Shown here piece by piece: positions 33,736 to 45,673 of a stretch of 64,000 nt of DNA; the stretch's first letter is position 1; each line of letters starts with the position of its first letter. Source of the stretch: Lojkania enalia (Eukaryota > Ascomycota > Dothideomycetes > Pleosporales); the NCBI GenBank assembly GCA_010094045.1, contig ML986620.1, forward strand, positions 57,413 through 121,412, in the 5' to 3' direction. The notes below the pieces were generated by a model. The model was not told the DNA's origin and did no database searches. It saw only the letters and a program-made list of their open reading frames with translations. A program made the translations under genes and the position numbers.

Positions 33736-35350
33736 TATAGGCTGTCCTAGCTGCTCTAGTAAGTTAAAGCTCTAAACTAAGAATAAGTATAATAATTAAT
33801 CTATAAAGAGTTATACAGCTACTTATAATTATTACATATCTTCCCTACTTCCTACTACTAGAGTAATATCTATCTTTTAAATAATAATTGGATCCTCTAT
33901 CTATAGCTCTAATAGCTATTCTATATCTCTAGACCTGTTAAACCTTTCTTAGCCCTCCTCGCCTTCTATTTAATAATAAACCCTCGTCTATATTATTGTT
34001 ATTATATTATAGATACGACTGCCTGGAATTTTCTAAACAATCCTATTCTTAGTATTATCCTAGCTGCTTATACTACTATTAATAGATTATAGAGAACTTT
34101 CTTAACGTCTGCGTATAGTTATTTACCTACCTATATCTCTTGTCGCTTTTCTATCTAGTTCTAGTATTTTAGGAGGTTAATCTTGCCTATACGCATTTGC
34201 GTAATAATCGAGCTAATTACTCTAGGAATTCCGGTATATATTTTAAGAATTCCTTTGTCTGGTTTTACGCCCAGCCTATACAGCTGTCTATTGTACTTAG
34301 CCTCCTACTATATTTCCTCCTATTCCTTTCTTATCCTCTACTAGATAGTAGGTTTTATAGTTGCTGTTAGGATCTAGAGTAAGTCTAGTTCAGGTAGCAG
34401 TTTACAGCTTAAGTTTTAGCTAGTAGCTACCTTAGCTGCTTCGTTAGTAAGATTGTTGCCGAGTATTTTCTCGTATGCTGGGATCTATCAGATCTAGACC
34501 TCCCATCCTTACTAATAGAGCTTATTAAGTACTTATATAGCTATAATTAAGATATATTATCCTAACTAGATTTTAGGGTTTACTATTACTTAAATAGCGG
34601 CTTAGTTGTCTATAAAGATAATATAGTTACTAGGGGTGTTTATAGATACGTATATATCTAATACTATTTAGAATGCTATTTTTATTCCTCTAAACTCTAC
34701 TGCGTAAATGTTTAAAGTGGTTAATTTACCTATATATTCTATTCTCCTTATACTATATCTCTTTTATATCTAATCTAGTACTATCGTAGCAGCGTTTATA
34801 TAACTATTAATAGTACTTACGTTGGTATATATATATAGTACTTCTTTCTCTAAAGCGTTATACTCTTTAATTACAGCATTTTTAGGCTTTACGATGTATA
34901 TAGGAGGCGGTATCTACTATAGTAGGACGACGTATTAGCGGCGTAGCTACACGTACCTACTATAAGAGCTGGTTTAAAAGTAATCTACTATTACCTTAGG
35001 AGTTGTAGAGGCTCATCCTATCTCTATATATTTATTTAGCTTATCTACTTACCTCCTCCTTAAGCAAGTTATATATATATTTACGTAGACTAGCGAGCTT
35101 CTATATATATATTAACTTCCTCTACCTCTTCCTATTTAAGCTCTAGGACTGTTAGGTACGCCTAGGGATGTATTTATATATTTATATTAGATCTACTTAC
35201 TAATTTATCTAATAGTTTAAGTAGTATAGAGTATTTAGTACTTTTACTTCACAGTAACTTTACCTATTATAATAGTTTTTTAGATCGATAAGACTCCTAG
35301 TCTCAGTTATAATGTTGTAGTTCCAGTTTTAGGTACCTAAATACTAAGGC
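33736..35350 (-). mobile_element. 5'-truncated Tad-like LINE fragment, inverted
   Basis: The complement matches the 3' part of the full LINE (about 31800-33550). Near 34250 the complement reads 'LYRLGVKPDKGILK', equivalent to 32955-32985. The RNase H start is near 34840, and the block GTCGTCCTACTATAGTAGATA of the full LINE (32297-32317) has its decayed inverse at about 34915-34935. The two LINEs therefore stand tail to tail. It is more heavily RIP-mutated than the full copy. The left limit is set by TTATAGGCTGTCC, the inverse of the LINE's last untranslated bases. Confidence 0.82.
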
Positions 35351-38300
35351 TGCTAAACTCTATTTTTATTAAAGGGGACACTTTTAGAATAGATAATAAC
35401 CTGCTACCCTAGTATATACCTTTAATTAAAGCTGCCCTACACGTCCTATATAATAGGTAGTAAATGGAACTAGTAGTAAATATAAACAGTCCCGGATTTA
35501 GGGCCTTGGAATAGAGTAAAAGAGGAAGGGATGCTAGATCTAGAAAACAGCAGACTAAGAATAGAAGCAGTCCTACTATAGTCCTATATACCTAGACGCA
35601 AGGTTAGACTTAGCTTTAAAAGCTGCTAGGAACATTAAATAATAAGTAAATAAAGAAAAATTAGATACTATAGAGCGTCTATCTTACGAAACTTTCCCTT
35701 AGCTCTTAATCCTAAAAAACGTTTCGGTGTTAGTAGGATATACTAATAGCTATTCTAGCTTATATTTAAGTAGAGGGCCTAGAATCTAGAATAAAGCTAG
35801 GCTCTTTAAGTGATATTTTCTCCTGTAATAAAGCTATCGTATCTACTCTACTATCCTAGAATAGGCTGAATGATTGAGAATATTAATACTATAAATATAA
35901 GATAAATATTAGCTAGATAAGCCTAATTAGAGCTGAACTACAACTAAAGTAAAATATTTCTAAAATTACTCTACACCTAAATACTTTATTTCTTTAATAA
36001 GCCTTACAGTTATACTAGTTAATATTCTAATTTAAAAAGCCTTATCTAGTTATCTAAATAGGTGCGTATAAGATCCCGCAGTTAATCTTATAACTCGTTG
36101 GTTTTTAACACTATAAACGATTAGTAGTATTAAAACAACAGGCGTATAAAGTCTTACCTATTACTAGAATTTCTCCTTACTCCTCTACTTATAAGTTTAC
36201 CTCTATCTCTTCCTAAAGTATTATCTTAAGATCTGCAGACCTATTCTATATATTAATAAGTTAGAAGGATTATATTATATCTACCTTTTCTATACCCTTC
36301 TTAAGGTTTGCGGAGCTACTATCCGAACTAATACCTCAATCTACTATTTTCTTTCTTTTTATCTTTACTAAATACGCCCCTCCTAATCTTATATATATTA
36401 AGATGCTAAGGATCTGCTTTATATTAACGTTCTATAATAATAGTATTAGAACTAGGATACTAATATAAAATATATTATTTGTTAAAACTTCGTTAATTAT
36501 AGATTATACCGCGATTCTGGTCTCTAAGTCTTATAAGTTCTAACTTAGCAACTTACAATTAGAACTTACTTCTAGTCTCTAATTACTATACTAGATATAC
36601 TTAACAAGTATAAGACTTATAAATATTATACCTATATATTAGCTATTTTAGGTATAATAGCTATATAACTATACTAGAACTACTTACTATTATAAGAATA
36701 GTTTTATAATCGCCTACTAGCGCGCTAATCCCGTATAGCCCGCTAAATAGAGCTAGATAGGGGAGTAAGCTATTAAGGTAAAACTTTAAGCTATCTATAT
36801 TAGGTGTAAAGTAATATAATAGTTTCTAGGTTATACCTTTATAAGGTTTAATAAATAGATCTAAAGAATCCTGTTTCCTATATAACTAAGATGTTATAGT
36901 AAAGGGGTAACTTTAGAAGATAGACTAGAAGCTTAATAATAGAATCTAAAGATTAATATACTACTCTACTTTAACTTTTAGTAGTTAAGATAGGGTTAAT
37001 TTAACCTTAATAGTATCTTTAAAGTAAACGATACGAGCTTAAAATCGATATATAAAAAACCCTTAAAGGAGGAGTATAAAAAGAAATGCTGCTATAAAGA
37101 TATAAGTATAAATTTATAGAATAAGCGGTTTTAATTCTAAGTATTACTAAATAGAATATATAGAAAGAATTACCAACGCCTGGTAGATGCGGATAAATAT
37201 TTTATATAAAAAGCTACGGAGGAAAGAGCTAGAAAATAGAAGAATAAATAATAAAAATTCTCCCTATATAACGTTAGATACGATTAGTAATTTATTCTTA
37301 GAATTTAAAATAGAGGAATAGTTTATAATAAGACTTTATAGGTTCTCTGCTACCTGTAAAGGAAAAGGGTTTCGGCTTTCTATTATAGTAAGAATATAAA
37401 AGATTAGAAGTAAAACCGATATAATTCTATTAGAGCGATAGATTTACTAATATATACTTAATAGAACTCTAAGAATATCTATAAGAAAGCTTAAGTAGAA
37501 ACCGGTAAAATTTAGGACTATATTAATTAATAAGAGATTTGCGGCCTGTAATCTAGCTGTTAAGATATCTAGAATCCTAAAGCCTATATAAAACGAGTTT
37601 ACTATAATGTAAAATAACTAAAAAATAACGTTAGCTCGATTCTAGGAGCCGAAGTATTAATAGCGGTAGATTATCCGCGGGTAGGTAAGGTGTTTAGAGA
37701 CTAGAAGGGAAATAGCCCTTAAAAATGCTTCTATATAAGGACGGGAGTTAACAAGTATTAAAGTAAGTAATATACTACCTATAGTAATAGTATATAGTTG
37801 TATAATTTCTATAGTAGTACAGATAACTATTAGAGAGAGTGTAAGAAAATTTGCGGGCGAAGTTATAAAAGAGCGGAGTATAGATCTAATTTATATGCGA
37901 AGATTAGGTAAACGCTAAAATAGAAAGGAGTTAAAACCGGACGAAGTAGAAGCTAAAACTAGAAACGTAGTAAGAATTCCTAAACTAGTTTCTAAGTAAT
38001 ATTACTAAAATTAGCTATACGCGTATTAAGGTTTATGTATAAAGTCGGTTTAGTAGTAATAATAGTATTAGCCTGTTAGGGTAGATATAAAGACCTAGTA
38101 TAAGGAGCGAGAGGCGGTTTCACCGCTATAATCCGAATATACCCTATATTATATAGTCTCGTAATAGCGCGAGATATTACAACTATACTAAATATCTAAA
38201 TAAGTAATCTAGTTTAAAATATATTTGTAAAATAGAAAATATCTAATTAGAGATATAAATCTAGTATAGTAGATATTTATAACCTATACGCGTTCCGACG

Positions 38301-39740
38301 GTAGTAAATAATACTACTCCTATAAGTATATCCTTTTACTAAAGAAGCTGTAATAATAGATATTAGAGAATATTAGATTATAGTACAGGAAATTTATCTC
38401 TAATATACCTTAATTAACTTAAATATCGAAATAGTAGAAGTTATCTTAGAGAGGAAACTAATAGTATTAGAACTAGGAGGCTAATAATATAAATCGTTAA
38501 CGCTAACAGCTCCATCCTCTTTAATATATCTATTTATTAGCTCTATAATAATAGAGCTTAGCACTTTAATATACTAGGAAGTACTATTAGATGCGTAGGT
38601 ATAGTAATTTTCTAGGCCTACTCTACGCTTTATTAGTATAGAAGTCTAAAATACTAGATATTTACTAACTAATTTTTATATCTCTATATAGGTAAATAAG
38701 AATATTTAAATAAGTAAGTAAGCTATAATTAAATCCTTCTTTTATAAGGTATATAAGTTTAGTAAATATCTACTATAGTTAGTTAGTAATTTCGTTTAAG
38801 TAAGGTATTACTTTTAGGTAGTATCTATCTAAGTATTACAGCTAGTCGAATTTTATTAAAGTAGGGATTACTAGTAATATAAGAAATAGAATAGGCTATA
38901 TATTTAAAAATAATATAGAAAGTCTACTTAAATCTAAATACTTCTAGAGTAGATATAATATTAGTATACTATAGCTGCTGTAGTTTACAGACGTTTTCTT
39001 TAAAACTTAGGCCTTTAAACCTCTTTACTAAGATAAGCTTTAATAGTAGGTTATTTAGCCGACTTTTTACTATAATAATATTAGATTAAACTCCTCTATA
39101 TTTTACTATAGTAATCTAGTTTTTAATATTAAGCCGGAGATCCTAATATTTTTTATAGTCTTCTTAAGAAGAGCTATATTTCGCTCTTATATATTTATAT
39201 ACTTTAACTTTAAATTTAATAGCTTTAACGAGTGTAAAGTTTTTTAAATCTATCTCCGGATCTATAGTTTCTTTATCTAGAGTATTAAGTCTTTTCCTTT
39301 TAAAGACTTCTATTTTATTATACTTTAGGGTTGTATTTTTACTACAAACGTTATTTATATCCGGGGGTTAACTCTTAAGCCTAATAACTATATTAAAATT
39401 AATTTAGGTATAGTATTTATTCTATATAAAACTTATTTTATATAATATATAATAAAGGGCTAGGTCTATAGTTATTATTAGTTAGAAGAAGATATATGTA
39501 AATAAATACCCACTTTATAATTATCTTAAGAGAAAGGTAATATATATAGCTAGGGCTATAAATATATCTTAGAACCTATAAAGTATATAACTATAGTACT
39601 AGATTTAGTATTATAAACTACGGAAGGATAGATATTACTATCTACTCTCCTGCTAGTATCGTATATTTCTAACTCTTACTATAATATACGCCGGGCACGA
39701 TTTATAAAATAAGAGCGGAGAATTATAGTAGAGAGAATCT
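35351..39740. other. RIP-degraded relics, unclassified
   Basis: No open frames. Some + frames look once coding: 'RLSYETFPLALNPKKRFGVS' near 35690, 'SILGAEVLIAVDYPRVGKVF' near 37640 and 'KDLV.GARGGFTAIIRIYPI' near 38100. I do not recognise these. I looked specifically for a DUF3435 tyrosine recombinase, which would make a Starship, and could not see one, but the decay is strong enough to hide it. Confidence 0.45.
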
Positions 39741-40450
39741 TAAAGCTTAGAAGCGCAGCATAAGTAAAGATCGAGGTATTATATTTCTTATATAGCCCTA
39801 AAAATTTAAGGGATATAGATAATAAGTATACTAAAAAACTTACGACGTTATTAAAGGTAGAGAATAAGTAAGATATTTCGCAATTTCGAAGTTATATTTC
39901 TACTATTATTAATTAGTATTAGTTTAAGGATGCTATTACAGCTTCAGGAATTTCCGCCGAGCAATTACTAGATCTATATAACTACCCGGAGCTAGATTTT
40001 CCGGCTAGTTTCTAATTAAAATATCTTTACAGATAATACTAAATTAAAGCAGCTGTAAATATCTATCTAGGCAGCTATTAGGTTATAAATCTATATTTTA
40101 TAGGTAAAAGCTCTTTCCTATATAGAAATAGATTTTTATACTTTTAGCTAGATCTTAACAACAACCTTAAAACTATACTTATTAAAGAGTATTTCTTTAA
40201 AAAATAACTGGATAATAGCAAAATATACTATAAAATCCGGAAATACTAAATATCTAAGAACCTGTACTTTAAGAACTAGTAGTAGGCTCGTTTATACGCG
40301 ATATCTAAATATAAAGCGAGAAATTTAAAGTAGATTCTCTATTACTAAGAGTTTATATATATATTTAATCTTTAGTTAGATATTCTAGTATTAAAATAGG
40401 GTATACGATTAAGCACGTTATATAAGATTTTCGCTATAAAATGCTATAAG

Positions 40451-40497
40451 ATAAGGGTTTTTATTAGACGCTTCTAATTACTAACTATACTTAATAG
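40451..40497 (+). other. Decayed intron in the DUF3723 gene
   Basis: 47 nt. The donor reads ATAAGG where GTAAGG is expected (G to A), the branch site TTACTAAC is intact and the acceptor is AATAG. Removing it restores the frame between 'AIKCYK' and 'ENIYYLRYIKEVW'. Confidence 0.65.
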
Positions 40498-41698
40498 GAA
40501 AATATCTACTACCTTAGGTATATTAAGGAAGTCTGGAACAAAATTCTCCCTAATATATAAGTGAGGCAGAAGCTAAATAGCGCTAATATAAAAGTATTAG
40601 AGCTTACCGCTCTAGACGTATATAGGGCTGATAGGGAACATTTATATAGCTAATTGCGTAGCGGCAAGATTTTTAGTATTTATAATAAGTAAGAGCGCGA
40701 AGCTATTTAGGTAAAAGTGCTATCTATCTCTTTAGACCGCTTAATTCCTTCTTTCTACAGCTACTTTAAAGATATAAACTACTTTTAAGGCCCTATTAAA
40801 TGCGTAAAATTACTTATAGAGTTGTTGCTAAGGGATTCCGTATCCTCTACCCTCCTAAAAGCGTCTAGGGATAAGAATTAGAAAGCTAACTAATACGTAG
40901 TTTAGGAATCTAAGTCTAAATTTATACTTAAGCTAGGGGATTTATTAGATAGAAAAGATTTCGCACTTCGACAGATATAGATTATTACTATACGCTACTC
41001 TAAAGCGAAACTAGACTGGAAACCTAATAAGGCAACCTTATGCGAGATTGCCGCTTACGCATATCGATTAGAATTCAAGTCTACGCCGATCCTCAACTTA
41101 ATTCAGGGGTCTGCTGATAGACAGATTACTCTTAAAGCCCTACTAGAGGCTCGGACACTAGACCGCTTTAAATATAATACTTCCGCCTTTGAGAACTACG
41201 TAGAGTAAATGGTTAGATTTTTTTCTACAGCAGAGGCACTAACAGAAGAGGAGGCGAGAAATATATACGAGGTTGATAATGATGAAAGGCCACCTAAAAG
41301 ATGTGGGATTCCGAAACCGAAGGACCACAAATAGGACAAGTTGTCACTGTTTTTAGATAAGTTACACAATACTAATGAGCAACAGTACCCTCAGATAACA
41401 TCTCTCTTTGTCCGCAGATCCGTTTACTTTACCTTTTGGGGTAAACCGGCCCGCATTGTCAATCATAGCACGACTCACGGACATACACGAACTCCCGAGG
41501 AGGAGATGGTTGGCGTTGAAGCCGAAGAAGAAACACGGGAATATGCTGAGCAGCAGCGGTTCGCTCAGCTGGCAGAGCAGAGAAGGGTGAGACAAAGACA
41601 AGCCGAGCAGGAGAGGGAGAAGCAGAGGCAGTCTGAGGAAGGACATCTGGCTCAGCTATCCGAACGGAGGCGGGCAGAGGAAGAACGGCTGGCTCAGT

Positions 41699-41828
41699 NN
41701 NNNNNNNNNNNNNNNNNNNNNNNNNNNNNNNNNNNNNNNNNNNNNNNNNNNNNNNNNNNNNNNNNNNNNNNNNNNNNNNNNNNNNNNNNNNNNNNNNNNN
41801 NNNNNNNNNNNNNNNNNNNNNNNNNNNN
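41699..41828. other. Assembly gap (130 N) in the coiled-coil repeats
   Basis: The run of N falls inside a stretch of near-identical EERLAQL-coding repeats, which would be hard to assemble. Confidence 0.99.
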
Positions 41829-42169
41829 GGATATCTGGCTCAGTTAACCGAACGGAGGCAGGCTGAGGAAGGATATTTGGCTCAGTTATCCAAACGGAGG
41901 CAGGCTGAGGAAAAACGGCTTGCTCAGCTAACCGAACAGAGGCGAGCTAAGCTAGAACGGCTTCTTCAACTAGTAGAGCAAGAAGAGAGGCGGAGAGAGG
42001 GAATTTCTGAGCAGCAACAGCCAGCCCAAATAGCGGAGCAGAAAGGGGAGAGGCAGAAAGGAGCTGAGCAAGAGAGGCAGGCCGAGGAGGAGAGACTCCG
42101 GCTAGCAGAGCAAGAAAGCCGGCGGCAAGCTGAGGAGGACAGACACAGGCGAACCGAGCAAGAGCTATT

Positions 42170-42960
42170 CGAGGCAGACGATACCCAAGAGACACGCACA
42201 ATTAATAGACGGAAACCTCTTACGAGGGCACAACGCGACAGAGAGACACTTCGTAGCCTATCAAAGCTTGATGGAAAGAAGGAACACGGAAAGAAGCCTA
42301 AACCCCCAAGAGGTATAGGTGCTGCGCGAAGAGAAAAAGGCCGTAAACGGGTCACCCAGATTAACTTAGGGGAATCTATAGAGCCTATAAGTCATACACA
42401 AGCAGAGTCAGGTAGGTAAACCCACACTCTGCTGAATAACGCTAATTCCCTAGTAAAAGGCGAGCAGCAGCAGACCCAGCTAGCGGTACAAGACGAGGAA
42501 GAACGGGAAAGGCTAGCTGAGGGAGAGAGGCAGAGACGAGCTGAAGAGACGGAGAGGCAAAGATAAACCGAGGAGTCGGAGAGGGCGGAGAGGCAGCGAC
42601 AATCTGAGGAAGAGAGGAAACAGGCTGAAGACCGAGAGAGGCTACCTAAGCAAGCCCTGTTCAATGCAGACGATGTCCAGGAGACGCACACAAGTAAAGG
42701 ACGGAAACTTCTCACGAGGGAACAACGTGACAGAGAGATACTTGCTAGCCTGTCGAAGCTTGATGGAAAGAAGCAACACGGAATGAAGCCTAAACCCCCG
42801 AGAGGTATAAGTGCTGCGCGAAGAGAAATAGACCGTAAACGAATTACCCAGATTGACTTAGGAGAAGCTATAGAACCTGCAACTCACATACCAACAGAAA
42901 ATAATCAAGAACTGGGTAAGTAAACCCGCAAGCTACTGGATAACGCTAATTCTCTAGCAA
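42170..42960 (+). repeat. Duplicated tail module of the DUF3723 gene, each copy with a 42-nt intron
   Basis: Two modules (about 42170-42452 and 42661-42957) both read 'RKxLTRxQRDREx..SLSKLD' then 'GKKxHGxKPKPPRGIxAARR'. Each ends in a 42-nt segment starting GTAGGT (42412-ish) or GTAAGT (42915-ish), with GCTAATT as a branch-like site and CTAG at its end. Each segment contains an in-frame TAA. Removing it keeps the frame. Confidence 0.65.
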
Positions 42961-43394
42961 TAAATGCAACCGATTTCGCTACTCCCTCTCCGAATCAACA
43001 GGCGGACACTCGAAAAGTCCCCATAAATTTCAAGATCTTCGAGAGAGGAGCTTGGAGAGTTGAACGCAGTCTTCTAGTTGATCCGTATGAGCCATTAGCT
43101 GTAAATGAGGTAAAGCGACTAGCGATAAAGTATATGAGAAAGCACGATGGCATACATATATATGATACAAACTTCCGTAAGCTAGATCCCCGTACATGTT
43201 TTGAGGACGTTATAGCAGACAGGACGAACACTATACTTCTGATTCCGGAATCGGAAAGAGACGTTATTCAATTTCCAGACGCTCCTGGATTGCAAAATGA
43301 GTCGCAGGCCAAATCAGCAGCTAGCCAACCTAACCTGGTATCTAATTCGCAGCTTGAGCGGGGACATTCTAACGAGCCAAATAATAGAGAATAG

Positions 43395-43952
43395 AAATTT
43401 ACTTTTTGTTTTGTACTCCAATTGTATCCATCCATTACAGTGAACCAAATGGCCTAGCTTCAACTTTAGGACCAGTACCTCAGTTCTCCATATTCTCCGC
43501 ACGAGTCACACCCTGCACAGCTTCATGGTGGTGTCCGCCAATCCTTGCACCACACTTGGGACAACGCGCAAGCTCCATAGGCATACCACACTCTCCGATG
43601 GCAAACTATCAATTGCTAGTCAGTACATGTCCGAGAATGCGGCAAGGAATAAGGGGCTAAACAAACTGGATGTCCATTGACATACTTATTCCAGTGGCTT
43701 GAATGGGTAGCGATCCCTCTCGGCCCACTAGGAGACATTTGAATATCGAGATACCTAGGCGGCTGCACTTCAAGTTTGTATTATAGTTGCGGGCTGTTTG
43801 ACTAGTCTAATGACCAAATCGACCCTACCTCACGAAAGTTCCAGGAAGCCGCCCCCCATCTCAACTTCTCCTCTGCCCGGATAGTATTCTGGAAGCTACA
43901 GGGTGGGGTTCCTGCCGCACTCCTTCGCCGATGCCCACGGCCAGCTACCGGC
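43395..43952. other. Intergenic
   Basis: Stretch between two convergent genes with normal base composition. I see no supported gene. Short open frames lack start context and coding character. Confidence 0.5.
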
Positions 43953-44963
43953 TTAGACGTCAGCCTGTGTAAAGGGTTAGTAGAGATTCCTGCCACGAAT
44001 GGGTCTTCCGGTACTTACCATTAGCCGCATTACCCCGTCGCGGCACAGCCACTCTTCGTAGAAGCCACGGTCCTTGCGCATGAAGCCCTCGCGCATGTCG
44101 GCGAACCACCCGTATGCACGGTTGTGATCGCTTTGTCCATCAGGCTCCACCTGCTCCACTAACATGGGCTGTTGAACTGCTAACGTTTGGATATACAACC
44201 TACACCGCTTCTTTATACGGCTGGCGATGCAGTTGGTGCAGACCTGCCACGGGTACCATCCCCTTAGAACACGGCCGCCCTCGAGCACGTCAGTACCCTT
44301 AACGGGCATCACAAGAACCTTAGGGGCCTTAAAGATGGGGATTGTACACATGTCTCGGAGGGCGCGGTCATTGGCGATGTCCCTTATATACTCCGGGGTG
44401 TTGCGGCGACAGAACCTAGTGAAGTCACACGCAGCGAGGTCGTCGGGACCAGGGGTGAGACACGAGGTGGGTGCGCTATCAGTCAGCTAGTGGACCATGT
44501 CAGTTGCGGCCACGCGAGCAAGTAGTACAAGCATTACCTGCACGATGAGAGCAATGGTGAAGTGGATATCCCGCTGCTGGCCTCGAGCGCCGATGCACCA
44601 GGGTAAATTAAGCTCCACCGTCTGCGGAAACGTTATTTGCGTGGGGAAGTCGAGCGGCAAGCCAGTTGGATTACCCACGACCTTTTGAAGCTTTGGGATG
44701 TCAGCGTCCGACTTCGCGAGGGCAGGGTGGGAGACACGTACGTCTTCAACCGATCTGAAGGTTAGGCTGGTTCCATCATTATTGTAGAAGCCTCGGAATT
44801 CATTCCCCTCTGCAGAGGATGGAAGTTGGACGCTGAAGAGGGTGCGACGGCGTGCGCGAAGGACCGAGTTAGAAGGGCAGACAGGCTGGTTAGCCAGCGT
44901 CTCGTCGTCGCCGTCGACGAGCGCGAGGATAGAGTTCAGATACTAGAGGCTTGCTACGGACAT
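43953..44963 (-). CDS. Unknown protein, three exons, possible early stop
   Basis: Model on the complement: exons 44963-44538, 44486-44019 and 43964-43953. Intron 1 (51 nt) has GTAATG, branch ACTGAC and acceptor CTAG. Intron 2 (54 nt) has GTAAGT, a perfect TACTAAC and acceptor ACAG. Both keep the frame. The product is about 300 residues, with 'SILALVDGDDETLAN' near the start and 'YPWQVCTNCIASRIKKRC' (a CX2C cluster) in the middle. I recognise no family. Codon 7 is TAG (44945-44943), in a context where CAG would read through, so this copy may be inactive, may start later, or may carry a lone RIP-type change. It lies beside the RIP-mutated block. Confidence 0.5.
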
Positions 44964-45673
44964 GATTGGAGGTTATCTAGAGAGGTGTAGAGGTGTAGGG
45001 GACTGAGAGCAAGTAGGCTGGGCGGAGAAAGTTAACCTCGCGCTGCGATGCTGGGGCCAGTCTCCGCATTCACGCGGAAATCTCTCACCCCGTCAAGGCA
45101 GCAAGCGGGGCCGCTCGAGCATGACGTCTGCCGCTGGTCCACTCCATACACATTCTGATACCGGCATTTACTACGCGAAAAGAAGGCGCTTTGTAACTTA
45201 AGCGTGAAGTCAATAATGCGAACGTAAATTTTAGATGCGAGGGGTCTTAGATGTTTATAAATAGCTATAGCACATGATTTACGCAGAACTATGGCAATTA
45301 TTAACATGTGCGCAGAAATCGAGTTGCTTAAAGTCAAAGTACCTCCAATTTGTCTCGGCACGGAGGGTGTCTCGCCACGTAGGACGTTAAAGCTTTATTC
45401 GTTCGCGTGGGAAAGCATTATTATGCCAAAACAGCAGATTCATCTCTTTACGGAGTGGTTCTCTGTACGGAGTGAGGGATCTTACTGTTGTAAGAGAAGA
45501 TGTGCTCTAGTCAATAAGTTAGAGGGAAACTGCGTTGATTGTGAACTAGAGAAAGCTACTTATATAGCCTGGGCCTGCCTAACTATAAACAGTCTAGCCG
45601 TAACAACTGTAAAGTCAATCCACCAATGACACCCCATCCATGAATGAGCCGGGCATTTAGTATATACAGCAAG
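44964..45673. other. Intergenic, one doubtful ORF
   Basis: A 112-codon + frame (45291-45629) starts with ATG and has a few Cys ('CALVNKLEGNCVDCELEK'), but it resembles no family I know and has no clear support. Confidence 0.35.

Larger units (their letters stand above)
39741..43394 (+). pseudogene. DUF3723-type gene; 5' part RIP-decayed, 3' part almost clean
   Basis: The family is of unknown function and is common in Pezizomycotina and in Starship elements. The + frame reads 'FLYSPKNLRDIDNK' (39785), 'DAITASGISAEQLLDLYNYP' (39929), a 47-nt intron (40451-40497), then 'LRYIKEVWNKILPNI', 'DRLIPSFYSYFKDINYF', 'ATLCEIAAYAYRLEF', 'ITSLFVRRSVYFTFWGKP' and a long Glu/Arg/Gln coiled coil of EERLAQL-type repeats. 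The C-terminal domain reads 'NFKIFERGAWRVERSLL' ... 'MRKHDGIHIYD' ... 'NTILLIPESE', with stop at 43392-43394. Stops upstream of 41330 are RIP-type. The coil is broken by an assembly gap and one TAA (about 42567). The tail module is duplicated. The start codon cannot be fixed. It might still be partly expressed from the 3' end, but the full product cannot be made. Confidence 0.8.

Noticed and set aside
36500..38500. Possible Helitron or DUF3435 gene
   Set aside because: The translated fragments did not show convincing motifs of either family.
41947..42715. Frames on the complement, Ser/Leu/Cys-rich
   Set aside because: They are antisense to the Glu/Arg/Gln coiled-coil repeats of the DUF3723 gene.
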